Shown here: in pieces, positions 35,127 to 42,730 of the stretch
Layout: each line of letters opens with the position of its first letter
Numbering within the stretch: position 1 is the first letter of the stretch
From: Bacillota bacterium
Lineage (GTDB): Bacteria; Bacillota; Clostridia; Acetivibrionales; JAEZXR01
Length of the DNA: 64,000 bases
NCBI GenBank assembly: GCA_023419605.1
Contig: JAEZXR010000127.1
Location: 137,478 to 201,477, forward strand
Direction of reading: 5' to 3'
Made by a program: the position numbers and the translations under genes
The notes under the pieces: model-generated
What the model was told of the DNA's origin: nothing
The model's input: the letters and a program-made list of their open reading frames with translations, nothing else
Database searches by the model: none

Positions 35127-35975
35127 ATGGAAAAATGGATTGATCTTCATACCCATTCTACAGCTTCCGACGGCAGCATGCGGCCGGCAGAACTGGTGCG
35201 GTATGCCAGGGAAACGGGGCTGGCCGCCATTGCTCTTACAGACCATGATTCCATGGGGGGCGTGGAAGAAGCCATAGAAGAAGGGAAGAAAACCGGTGTT
35301 GAAGTGGTGGCTGGAGTGGAAATCGGAGTAGAGTTCAAGCCGGAAATGCATATGCTGGGATATTTCTTTGGCGATAGTTATGAAAATATCCGGGAAGTCC
35401 TGGAGGAACTTCGACAGAACAGGGAAAAGAGGAACCCTCAGATTGTTGAAAAGCTCAATGAAATGGGTTTTGCCATAACCATGGAGGAAGTTCGGGAAGC
35501 TGCCGGCGGAAATGTCATCGGAAGGCCGCATATAGCGAAAGTTCTGGTTGACAAGGGCTATGCAGCGAGTGTAGGCGAAGTTTTTGACAAATACCTTTCA
35601 GCGGGGAGGCCTGCCTATTTTAAGAAGGACCGCCTGACGCCCGGACAGGGAATGCAGGAAATCCTGAAGGCCGGAGGTGTGCCTGTACTGGCGCATCCAC
35701 TTTATCTGGAGCGTGACTGGGAACAGCTGGATGAACTTCTTGCCCAGTTGAAGCAGGAGGGACTCAAAGGCCTGGAGGTTTATTATACGGACCACTCGGA
35801 AGAGGACATCGTCCAGTACCGGAGGCTGGCAGAAAAGCATGGGCTGGTAATGACCGGCGGGAGTGATTTTCACGGAAGCTTCAAGCCGGATATTGACCTT
35901 GGGAAAGGCCGCGGCAACCTGAAGGTGCCGTACGAACTTCTTGAAAAATTGAAAGCGGTGGGAAGGCCGCGATAG
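35127..35975 (+). CDS. PHP-domain phosphoesterase (YciV/TrpH-type)
   Basis: 282 residues from ATG 35127, preferred because AAAGGA lies 8 nt upstream; an ATG at 35118 overlaps that site. PHP motifs: DLHTHSTASDG, ALTDHDSM, GVEIGVEF with HMLGYFF, VIGRPHIAKVLV, AHPLYL and GSDFHG, all trinuclear metal ligands. Family members remove the 3'-phosphate from 3',5'-bisphosphonucleotides or trim RNA 5' ends. Cytoplasmic; appears to be monocistronic. Confidence 0.9.
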   Translation: MEKWIDLHTHSTASDGSMRPAELVRYARETGLAAIALTDHDSMGGVEEAIEEGKKTGVEVVAGVEIGVEFKPEMHMLGYFFGDSYENIREVLEELRQNREKRNPQIVEKLNEMGFAITMEEVREAAGGNVIGRPHIAKVLVDKGYAASVGEVFDKYLSAGRPAYFKKDRLTPGQGMQEILKAGGVPVLAHPLYLERDWEQLDELLAQLKQEGLKGLEVYYTDHSEEDIVQYRRLAEKHGLVMTGGSDFHGSFKPDIDLGKGRGNLKVPYELLEKLKAVGRPR

Positions 35976-36014
35976 ATGCAAGAATTTTGGCTGTATCCTG
36001 CTTTAATTTTCAAT

Positions 36015-36075
36015 CAGGGTAAACACATGAAATTTTATACGGGGTTTAAGGGGCGGTAAGCCCCTTTTCCATTTG
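36015..36075 (+). repeat. dispersed 61-nt repeat, copy 1
   Basis: Begins CAGGGTAAACACATGAAATT and contains the hairpin AAGGGGC-GGTAA-GCCCCTT followed by TT. A second copy lies at 63874-63935 in the same orientation with only a handful of differences. The surrounding 430-nt gap (35976-36405) has no other recognisable feature except the ribosome binding site of the next gene. Confidence 0.7.
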
Positions 36076-36405
36076 ATTTTCCGGAGATATTCTCTCCTAA
36101 TGAGGAAATACCTTGACCTCAGCGTGAAACGGATACAAAGCATTTCAGTGTCAAATTACATGCTTCCTGCCAAGTACATCTATGCCGCAATGGCATATTT
36201 TTAGAAAATCACCGATCGGATTTCTGTGAAAAGATAAGTTTTATGCGTTTGCTGTGTTGCAGGAGGTGAATTTTATTGTAAATTGTTTGAGAGTGGAATA
36301 TAATTTTCATATGGCTGTCAAATATAGCACTGTATACAACACTGCTAATCGGGCAGAAATAGTAGTGTATTCTTGTGGGTAAAATCAAAAACGAGGTGAA
36401 TTCAT

Positions 36406-36786
36406 ATGACGGATAAGAATTATTCTGATTTCTTGGATATAAAGGTTTCAGAGGAAGCTGCCAAGGCTTTTATCGGTAAGGGGCGGTTTGTGAAAGAGAA
36501 ATCCCACGTAGCCCAGGATATCCTGGAACGGATGATGGAGTCGAAAGAATGCTATGAAATATACCTGGAAACCCATGTGCAGAACAGCAGCGAATTGGAA
36601 AGGATGCTGAAATCCCGGGTGTCAAGCCTGAAATTCGATTTTGACTGTAATATGGTTTTGGAAGGGAATGACGGTGGTGTGGTGACCGGTGACTTGAAAA
36701 ACCTTGATTTTAGTCATGGCGGTAAAATAATTTGCGCAAAAACGGCAGATTCCATTCTGTGCTTCGAAATGGAGAACCAAGGATAA
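36406..36786 (+). CDS. hypothetical protein
   Basis: 126 residues, preceded by GAGGTGAATTCAT, which supports translation. The first half is amphipathic-helical with acidic and basic patches (VSEEAAKAFIGKGRFVKEKS, then VAQDILERMMESKECYEIY). The second half is beta-rich (VSSLKFDFDCNMVLEGNDGG). No signal peptide, membrane segment or known motif. I do not recognise a family. No clear terminator follows. Confidence 0.6.
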   Translation: MTDKNYSDFLDIKVSEEAAKAFIGKGRFVKEKSHVAQDILERMMESKECYEIYLETHVQNSSELERMLKSRVSSLKFDFDCNMVLEGNDGGVVTGDLKNLDFSHGGKIICAKTADSILCFEMENQG

Positions 36787-37004
36787 GTTGTATAAAAAAC
36801 AGGATTCCATAAAGGTTCAAAAGCTGATGATCATTCCAACGAATGATAAGAATGCGCTCAATACCTTAAAAGGAAGCAAGGATAGAGATCTATAACATTG
36901 AAAAGAGCTAAAAGTATTGGATGACGGAATGTACCCATGAAGTCAATAGAGTTAAATCGGTTTTTGGTTCCATGTGTTTGCCGCGAATTTCCAATCTGCA
37001 CGCC

Positions 37005-37032
37005 TTGACACGGAAGTTTAAAGTGGTATAAT
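37005..37032 (+). promoter_or_regulatory. strong promoter of smpB
   Basis: Consensus TTGACA (37005-37010) and consensus TATAAT (37027-37032) with 16 bp between. About 95 nt of leader lead to smpB and may also serve ssrA. The rest of the 345-nt gap (36787-37131) shows nothing recognisable. Confidence 0.88.
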
Positions 37033-37131
37033 AGATACGTATCGTTAATAGTTTGATTAAAATACGCCCTTTTCCGCGAAAGGGTTATTTTTATCGGAAG
37101 GAACGGTACAACTGAATGGCAGAGGTGTAAG

Positions 37132-37596
37132 ATGGGTAAGGATGAGATTAAAGTAGCGGCGCAAAACAAAAAAGCAAGGCATGACTACTTTATTGAACAG
37201 ACCCTGGAAGCCGGCATTGTTTTGTCGGGAACCGAGGTCAAGTCCATTCGTCAGGGGAAAGTGAACCTGAAGGATAGTTATGCTACAATTAAAGACGGCG
37301 AAGTCATACTGAACGGTATGCATATCAGTCCTTACGAGCAGGGCAACATCTTCAACAAGGAACCGCTGAGGGACCGGAAACTGCTGCTGCACAGGTATGA
37401 AATCAACAAACTGATTGGCACCATCCAGCAAAAAGGCTTGTCACTGGTTCCGCTCCAGGTATACTTCAAGCGGGGCAAGGTGAAAGTAGAGCTGGGTATC
37501 GCCAAAGGTAAGAAGCTCTACGACAAACGCGACGACATCGCCGAAAGGGATGCAAAGCGGGAAATTGATCGTAAACTTAAAGAAAGTTTACGATAA
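37132..37596 (+). CDS. smpB: SsrA-binding protein SmpB
   Basis: 154 residues. It has NKKARHDYFIEQTLEAGIVL at the N-terminus, then GTEVKSIRQGKVNLKDSYA, the tmRNA-binding barrel. KLYDKRDDIAERDAKREIDR in the basic C-terminal tail reaches the decoding centre. It carries tmRNA to stalled ribosomes. AGAGGTG lies before the ATG. The ssrA gene follows about 450 bp downstream, separated by the S23-type cassette. The last codons form an 11-bp hairpin (37568-37594). Confidence 0.97.
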   Translation: MGKDEIKVAAQNKKARHDYFIEQTLEAGIVLSGTEVKSIRQGKVNLKDSYATIKDGEVILNGMHISPYEQGNIFNKEPLRDRKLLLHRYEINKLIGTIQQKGLSLVPLQVYFKRGKVKVELGIAKGKKLYDKRDDIAERDAKREIDRKLKESLR

Positions 37597-38036
37597 TTGA
37601 AAATTGAAAATGGAGAATTGAAAATTAAGACCTAAAGGATAAAGCATTAATGAGGGAAAACATTGTTGTCACTAAATCTTTTACGTTTGCGATTCAGACT
37701 GTTAACTGTTATAAAAAGCTTTGCAGTGAACAAAAGGAGTATGTTTTATCTAAACAGCTTCTTAGGGCAGGTACCAGTATTGGGGCAAACATTAGAGAAG
37801 GTGTTCAGGCTCAGAGCAAGAAGGACTTTGTTTCTAAGATGTCAATAGCATTAAAAGAAGCCTACGAAACAGAGTATTGGATTGAGTTATTGACTGAGAC
37901 AGATTACTTAACTCAAGATGACTCAAAAAAATTATTACATGATTTGAGCCAGATAACAAAGATACTATCCTCAATAATTATGACCTCGAAGAAGAGCTTA
38001 AATAATTAATTTTCAATTATCAATTCTCAATTTTAC
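37597..38036. mobile_element. inverted-repeat cassette carrying an S23-type gene between smpB and ssrA
   Basis: The left arm (37597-37629) and right arm (38005-38036) are A/T-rich inverted repeats built on AATTGAAAATGGAGAATTGA / TCAATTCTCAATTTT. They enclose the single gene 37650-38009. The same arm motifs form the gene-less pair at 10492-10649. Four-helix-bundle S23 genes are known from intervening sequences in 23S rRNA, where the arms pair and are cut. Mobility here is inferred. Confidence 0.6.
37650..38009 (+). CDS. four-helix-bundle protein (23S rRNA intervening-sequence S23 / Avd-like family)
   Basis: 119 residues, all alpha-helical. Family signatures are ENIVVTKSFTFAIQTVNCYK, then QLLRAGTSIGANIREGVQAQ and DFVSKMSIALKEAYETEYWI, ending in a helix with SSIIMTSKK. 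Members form pentameric barrels and occur in rRNA intervening sequences, as free-standing genes and as accessory proteins of diversity-generating retroelements. Binding of nucleic acid is likely; the role is unknown. AAAGGA lies 10 nt upstream. No reverse transcriptase or variable repeat is nearby. Confidence 0.85.
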   Translation: MRENIVVTKSFTFAIQTVNCYKKLCSEQKEYVLSKQLLRAGTSIGANIREGVQAQSKKDFVSKMSIALKEAYETEYWIELLTETDYLTQDDSKKLLHDLSQITKILSSIIMTSKKSLNN

Positions 38037-38047
38037 ATTTTATACGC

Positions 38048-38428
38048 GGGGGCGTAATGGTTTCGACGGGATTGTTGAGACTTGAATAGCGGGTAGAGGA
38101 TTCTCGTAGGCCTCTTAAAAAACGAGAAACTAAAATTAAACGCTAAAAACGAAAATTTAGCTTTCGCGGCTTAATGCCGTGAACGTTCGGCCCAGGTTGC
38201 TGCACCTGGGGGTCCGGGCGTCGATAAGTCAGCCCTTTTGAGTAGGAAGGTCAAACTCTAGAACTGCCGCAGTGGTAGCCTTGAGCTGCGGTGGATTTTA
38301 AAGGCTACGGTAGTGTAGACCCTGCCCTTGGGGGATGCACGTCAGGAATGCTAAAATGAGGGATGCACCCGGAGAAGTTCTTGTGGATATGGTTTCGGAC
38401 AGGGGTTCGACTCCCCTCGCCTCCACCA
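38048..38428 (+). ncRNA. ssrA: transfer-messenger RNA (tmRNA)
   Basis: 381 nt. The acceptor stem GGGGGCG (from 38048) pairs with CGCCTCC before the encoded ACCA end. The tRNA-like half carries GGACAGGGGTTCGACTCCCC (T-arm). The tag reading frame starts at GCT 38142 and stops at TAA 38172-38174, giving AKNENLAFAA after the charged Ala, a normal hydrophobic ...LAFAA degron for ClpXP. Pseudoknot-type stems are visible downstream. With SmpB it rescues stalled ribosomes. Confidence 0.97.
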
Positions 38429-38433
38429 TTGAC

Positions 38434-38466
38434 AAAGGCAGTGAGCATTTTTGCTCACTGCCTTTT
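38434..38466 (+). terminator. tmRNA terminator
   Basis: Stem AAAGGCAGTGAGCA with TGCTCACTGCCTTT followed by T residues. The 40-nt block 38428-38467 recurs almost unchanged at 40161-40200. The following gap to 38876 contains no gene; TGTTATAAT (38854-38862) near its end is an extended -10-like site. Confidence 0.93.
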
Positions 38467-38876
38467 ACAATGTCATGAAAAGGTGGTAAAACTCTTCTTT
38501 TACTTTTCTTCGATTCTCTGTGTATCTTCCGTTTCTTGGGGTGAGTGCTTTATAAGAAGTGAGTATAAGTTGCGCTCTAAGTTTCTTTTGATGAATTACC
38601 AGTAAGTAAATTGGAAGTTCGGAGACATGATAATCTTTCATAAAACCCTTATATGTAAGGATTAGAATGCCTTATTTCAACAAAAATACATGCTGCAATT
38701 CCGTACATTTAATAAGAATATAGCTTATAATTATATACAAAAGGTAGTGAATTTTACATATATAAGGATGTGTATACTGGAGTTTTTTGCTGTTAAGTGA
38801 AATGGAGATAAAATAGCAGCGTGTATGAAGAGTGAAGTGAGGATTCGATACTATGTTATAATGGGGGGAACCAAGC

Positions 38877-39161
38877 ATGAGAAAGGAAATTAAGCGGTAC
38901 ATGATGAATTGTATGGCAGGAAGAACGGATGAAATAGTTAATGACATGGCAGCTAATAATAAGGCTTTTAGAAAGATAACGGGTAAAATAATTCTTATTT
39001 CGGATATCATTGAAAATATATTACCACCAGAGTATAGAAAACTTTTTGATGAGTTGGAAGATCTTAAAGGGAATCGTGAGGTAATTACATATAAGAAGCT
39101 GTATTGGAAAGCATTAAAAGATGGTATCAAGATTTCCAATATATTTCACAGGCTTAAATAG
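38877..39161 (+). CDS. hypothetical small protein
   Basis: 94 residues with GGGGGGAA 6 nt before the ATG, so translation is plausible. It is a charged, helical protein (EIKRYMMNCMAGRTDEI, then PPEYRKLFDELEDLKGN and YKKLYWKALKDGIKI) without a signal peptide. I do not recognise a family with confidence. It lies between the tmRNA terminator and the RAYT unit and is followed by a clear terminator. The region is of accessory character. Confidence 0.5.
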   Translation: MRKEIKRYMMNCMAGRTDEIVNDMAANNKAFRKITGKIILISDIIENILPPEYRKLFDELEDLKGNREVITYKKLYWKALKDGIKISNIFHRLK

Positions 39162-39180
39162 TCTCATCGAAATCAAGCGT

Positions 39181-39210
39181 AAAGGCACTCCTGCTGCAAG
39201 GAGTGCCTTT
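39181..39210 (+). terminator. hairpin terminator before the RAYT unit
   Basis: AAAGGCACTCCT (39181-39192) pairs perfectly with AGGAGTGCCTTT (39199-39210). The RAYT left terminal repeat starts at the next base, so the unit may have inserted beside a terminator. Confidence 0.85.
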
Positions 39211-40110
39211 GAGTCAGGGGACGGTTCCTTGACTTGATAAGCTTAATATGTTATACTTCAAACTAAGAAGGGGTTGGAAGTATATGCCAAGGCAGAGAAG
39301 AAAGCTTGGAGAGAGTAAAACCTATCATATTATGATAAGAGGTAATGAGAGAAAGAACCTATTTATCGATAATGAGGACAAGGTGCGGTTTCTAGATACT
39401 TTATATGAGAAGAATAAGGAAAAAAATTATGAGGTCCTTGCATACTGCATTATGGATAATCATGTTCATCTTCTGATCGATGAAGGCAGGGACGAGATTG
39501 CTCGGATTATGAAGAGGATCAATGTGAGTTATGCCTATTATTTTAATAAAAAGTATAAAAGGGTTGGGCATCTGTTTCAAGATCGCTTTAAGAGTGAGGT
39601 TATAGATAGTGACAGCTATCTGTTGAGTGCTGCAAGGTACATACATAGAAATCCTGTGAAGGCAGCTATCACAAGCGAAGCAGCTCAATATGAATGGAGT
39701 AGCTACAATTCTTATGTAAGGCAAAATACTTATTTAAATAGTATAGTCCATAAGGGTGTTATTCTGGAATTATTCTCCCAGGATAGACAGCGGGCAATAG
39801 AGCTATTCATAGAGTACACAAACAAGGACTCGGAGGATCAATTCATTGAATATAAGGAAGAAGAGCCTGTACAAGAAAAACCGATTCAAAATGAGAAAGA
39901 TGCTAAAGCGGTTATACAGGAGTATCTTGATGGTAAGGGTCTAGCATTATCTGACTTGAAAAACAGATCCTATATAAATCAAAGGAACGAGCTGATTCGT
40001 AATTTGAAGACGAGTTCGAACCTGTCAATAAGAGAGCTTGCGCACATTCTAGGCTTTGACAGGAATATCATTCAACGAGTGCAGTGAGTCGGAGAACCGT
40101 CCCCTGACTC
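39211..40110 (+). mobile_element. RAYT unit with terminal inverted repeats
   Basis: A 17-bp perfect inverted repeat bounds the unit: GAGTCAGGGGACGGTTC at 39211-39227 and its complement at 40094-40110. Inside is one REP-associated tyrosine transposase gene. Related ends occur around the decayed copy at 44.5-45.0 kb, and one arm type forms the palindrome at 28288-28335. Confidence 0.85.
39284..40087 (+). CDS. REP-associated tyrosine transposase (Y1/HUH superfamily)
   Basis: 267 residues from ATG 39284 (MPRQRRKLGE, the usual family N-terminus); an in-frame ATG at 39248 is possible but extends into non-conserved sequence. The HUH motif is H60-V-H62 (MDNHVHLLI). YYFNKKYKRVGHLFQDRFKS and SAARYIHRNPVKA follow, the latter with the expected catalytic Tyr. 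The C-terminus (LSIRELAHILGFDRNIIQ) is a DnaA-like helix-turn-helix. These enzymes nick single-stranded REP hairpins. It is intact and flanked by terminal repeats. Confidence 0.92.
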   Translation: MPRQRRKLGESKTYHIMIRGNERKNLFIDNEDKVRFLDTLYEKNKEKNYEVLAYCIMDNHVHLLIDEGRDEIARIMKRINVSYAYYFNKKYKRVGHLFQDRFKSEVIDSDSYLLSAARYIHRNPVKAAITSEAAQYEWSSYNSYVRQNTYLNSIVHKGVILELFSQDRQRAIELFIEYTNKDSEDQFIEYKEEEPVQEKPIQNEKDAKAVIQEYLDGKGLALSDLKNRSYINQRNELIRNLKTSSNLSIRELAHILGFDRNIIQRVQ

Positions 40111-40160
40111 TAGTGCTGGGAAGACAATGAAGAGCTTAACAACATAAGCAAAGGGGACTC

Positions 40161-40200
40161 ATTGACAAAGGCAGCGAGAATTTTTTCTCACTGCCTTTTA
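40161..40200. repeat. second copy of the tmRNA terminator block
   Basis: Matches 38428-38467 at 37 of 40 positions in the same orientation, starting at the final A of the tmRNA CCA end. It still forms a stem (AAAGGCAGCGAGAA with TTCTCACTGCCTTT) and sits beside the convergent GDSL gene, whose transcripts it could end. Confidence 0.9.
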
Positions 40201-40204
40201 TCGT

Positions 40205-40918
40205 CTACTGCGCTGTTACAGCAGTAAAGCACTGGCAGATGATTTGATGGCCCAGACTGTTGGGATGTACATCTCCTAGCTTACCAACCCATGTATATTC
40301 TGCCTCATGTCCTTGAAAGGCAGTATATACTTCTGCCAGACCTGTGATCCTAAAGGCTGGATTCGATGCCGCGCTATAAATTTCCCGGTTGAAGTTAGGA
40401 ATCCAGCTGTCTGCCAATAGCCTTCTTGAATGGCCAATGGGGTACGGATTGTAAATATCCATGATATAAAAAGGTGCTGTGGGATTCAACTCGCGTATTT
40501 TCGATAATATTACCATCAGGTTGCGCCGGTATTCCTTTAGGGCAAGCTTTAAACTTTGTGTAGTAAAGTCAGAACCCAGGAGATCATTACCGCCAACATC
40601 CAGAGTCAGTATATCAGCGGAACGAATTGACTCCATATAGAAGGAGTCTTCCTGTAAGGCCTTCAGAATATCCCCGCTTTTCCATCCGGAAGTACCAAGG
40701 TTAATCAACTTGATTCCTTGTGGGTACCGGTTCTCCACAAGCCAGTTACTATATTGGTTTACATATCCGCTGCCGAGGGTGAGCAATCCTACAGCCAGTG
40801 AATCACCCAGGGCAGTGTATTTTGCTTTCGGCTGCGCCGCCGCTATACTTTCTCGGTTTCCCAAAAGAAGGAAAGCCACAGCCGGAATCAACAGAACCCC
40901 TACTTGCTCTCTTTTCAT
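40205..40918 (-). CDS. secreted SGNH/GDSL hydrolase
   Basis: 237 residues. A signal peptide (VGVLLIPAVAFLLLGNRESIAAA) is followed by block I YTALGDSLAVG with nucleophile Ser40, block II near LINLGTSGWKSGD, block III LDVGGNDLLG and block V DVHPNSLGH with the catalytic Asp/His. It is an extracellular lipase or carbohydrate esterase; the substrate is not known. AGGAGGAT precedes the ATG. It lies in the accessory zone between the duplicated terminator and RAYT fragments. Confidence 0.9.
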   Translation of the reverse strand: MKREQVGVLLIPAVAFLLLGNRESIAAAQPKAKYTALGDSLAVGLLTLGSGYVNQYSNWLVENRYPQGIKLINLGTSGWKSGDILKALQEDSFYMESIRSADILTLDVGGNDLLGSDFTTQSLKLALKEYRRNLMVILSKIRELNPTAPFYIMDIYNPYPIGHSRRLLADSWIPNFNREIYSAASNPAFRITGLAEVYTAFQGHEAEYTWVGKLGDVHPNSLGHQIICQCFTAVTAQ

Positions 40919-41070
40919 AGGTTATCCTCCTGTTGGCATCATGAACAATCAACGACAATACACCTATTATAGGACCTCTTCGCTTTTTCAATCTTCCACT
41001 GCATGATAATTCGTGTATCAATAATAGTATATGGCAGGTTTACAATAATGTTCGTGTTTGCGATGCATGA

Positions 41071-41178
41071 ATAGAGAGAAAGAACCTATTTATCGATAAT
41101 GAGGACAGGGTGCGGCTTTTAGACACTTTATATGAGAAGAATAAGGAAAAGAATTATGAGGTCCTTGCTTACTGCATT
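41071..41178 (+). pseudogene. RAYT fragment, close paralogue of 39284-40087
   Basis: Translates as RERKNLFIDNEDRVRLLDTL and onward to YEVLAYCI, nearly identical to residues 22-56 of the intact RAYT, then diverges into unrelated sequence. No start, HUH motif or C-terminus remains. The following 41179-41337 has no recognisable content. Confidence 0.85.
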
Positions 41179-41337
41179 ACTCTCAATAAAATCTGGGTTA
41201 CCCGAAAGGAATTTGTTAAACAAGTTAATACTTTGAAGCGTTTGTACGCCTATATAAGTAAGCGTCAAACTCTCCCCACATAACAAAAGGTTTATTGGGA
41301 CTCTTGAAAAGTATAAAAAATTAGTAATCTAAAAATG

Positions 41338-41510
41338 TATGACTGGTGCTTGATGGGAAATCACTTGCATCTTCTGGTAGGGCAAGGTAAGGAAGAATTA
41401 TCGGTAACCATGAAGCGGATAGGGGTCAGCTATGCATGGTATTACAACTGAAAATACAAAAGTACCGGGCATTTATTCCAGGACAGGTATAAGAGTGAAA
41501 AGGTAGATGA
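41338..41510 (+). pseudogene. fragment of a second, different RAYT
   Basis: Reads YDWCLMGNHLHLLVGQGKEE with an HUH motif (HLH), then VSYAWYYN, a stop, and KYKSTGHLFQDRYKSEK. The sequence differs clearly from the intact copy (MDNHVHLLIDEG), so it comes from a separate family member. It is broken by an in-frame stop at about 41450. Confidence 0.85.
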
Positions 41511-41571
41511 AAATGTTCCCAAACAATTCAGCAGGGTTGGAATACCCAAACCCTGCTGAATATATAGATAC

Positions 41572-42390
41572 CTAAGCTATCTTAACCAGTTTTCCCGTTT
41601 TGTTGATTTCATACTTCTTCAAAAATTCCAGTACCAGGTGGTTAAACTCTGTCGGCTTCTGGAAAATGGTTATATGCCCTGCATCCTTGATTACTGCCAG
41701 TTCACAGTTCTCGTATTTCTCCTTTAACAGCACTGCATCCTCGTAGAAGGAAAAATCCTTTTCGCCCGCAATTATCAAGGAAGGTACCTTGGATTTAGTG
41801 AGAAAATCATAATGGTTCCCCTCCATTACCAGTTTCCACCATTTGAAAAATTCATCCTCCTTCATCTTTAGTGTTTCCTGTAAGAAAAACTTCCTTGATT
41901 TCTCATGGATTTTTCCCGGCAGCATCAAGTGAGCCATGAGTTTCATATATGTATTCTTTGAAAATAACTTTAAAAATACTTTATCGCTTACACCGTTAAA
42001 TATGGCGGCCGTTCTGCTAAACTTGGTTACAGGGCTTGCATAAACAGTGGATATAACCCTCTCCGGAAACAGTTCGCAAAAATACTGTTGGACGATCGTT
42101 CCTAGTGACAGGCCTAAAATATGAGCTTTTTCTATTCCGAGCTTGTCCATTAAGAGCCGAATATGATTTGCCGCTATTTCACCACTATACCTTTCAACCT
42201 TTGATGGAGTCGAACCCCCGTGACCTGCCATTTCCACATTTAGCACCCTGTAGTTTGCCGTAAAGTCCGGAAGTTGGTGTTTCCAACACCTTGTAGTTCC
42301 CCCCAATCCGTGAAGGAGTATCAACCAGTCTGCTTTTTCATTACCCGAGATTTCATAGTTCATTTCAAAATCCATAATCGCTGTTTTCAT
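41572..42390 (-). CDS. alpha/beta-fold hydrolase
   Basis: 272 residues from ATG 42390, chosen because AAAGGGG lies 8 nt upstream; a longer in-frame ATG at 42453 lacks a site. Family features are LILLHGLGGTTRCW (oxyanion-hole region), VEMAGHGGS, nucleophile elbow GLSLGT (Ser95), LIIAGEKDFSFY (acid loop) and KDAGHITIFQKP (catalytic His). Cytoplasmic; an esterase or lactonase is possible. It stands alone, divergent from the second chemoreceptor gene. Confidence 0.88.
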   Translation of the reverse strand: MKTAIMDFEMNYEISGNEKADWLILLHGLGGTTRCWKHQLPDFTANYRVLNVEMAGHGGSTPSKVERYSGEIAANHIRLLMDKLGIEKAHILGLSLGTIVQQYFCELFPERVISTVYASPVTKFSRTAAIFNGVSDKVFLKLFSKNTYMKLMAHLMLPGKIHEKSRKFFLQETLKMKEDEFFKWWKLVMEGNHYDFLTKSKVPSLIIAGEKDFSFYEDAVLLKEKYENCELAVIKDAGHITIFQKPTEFNHLVLEFLKKYEINKTGKLVKIA

Positions 42391-42606
42391 ACATACAACC
42401 CCTTTCAATGTTGATATTATAAAAAAACACGTCTTTGTGCAGGTCTGGTACAATCGAGCAAAACTTTCGGATGTCTTTTATGATATTCCATTTTAAGTAA
42501 ATTATACCAAATAAATGGAAAATAATCAATGATTCTTGGGTCTCAAAATGGAAAATAATTGAGGTGTTTCCTGTATAGGCCTTATGACCCATATTTATAT
42601 TAATTA

Positions 42607-42635
42607 TTTACTATTTTTACATAATTAGATAAAAT
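42607..42635 (+). promoter_or_regulatory. promoter of the second chemoreceptor gene
   Basis: TTTACT (42607-42612), 17 bp and TAAAAT (42630-42635), followed by about 95 nt and AAGGAGG. The 340-nt divergent gap is otherwise A/T-rich and featureless. Confidence 0.65.
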
Positions 42636-42730
42636 TATGGTAGTGTTTCTATAAATATGTTGCTGATTTATAAAACAATTATTTGACAAAAAGCAGCGTG
42701 ATAATTACAAATGATTTAAGGAGGTCAAAA

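Noticed and set aside
37650..38009. S23/Avd-like gene as part of a diversity-generating retroelement
   Set aside because: No reverse transcriptase, template repeat or variable repeat is present nearby, so a stand-alone S23 cassette is the simpler reading.
38363..38605. 80-residue frame starting inside the tmRNA
   Set aside because: Its start is within the tRNA-like part of ssrA and it runs over the terminator.
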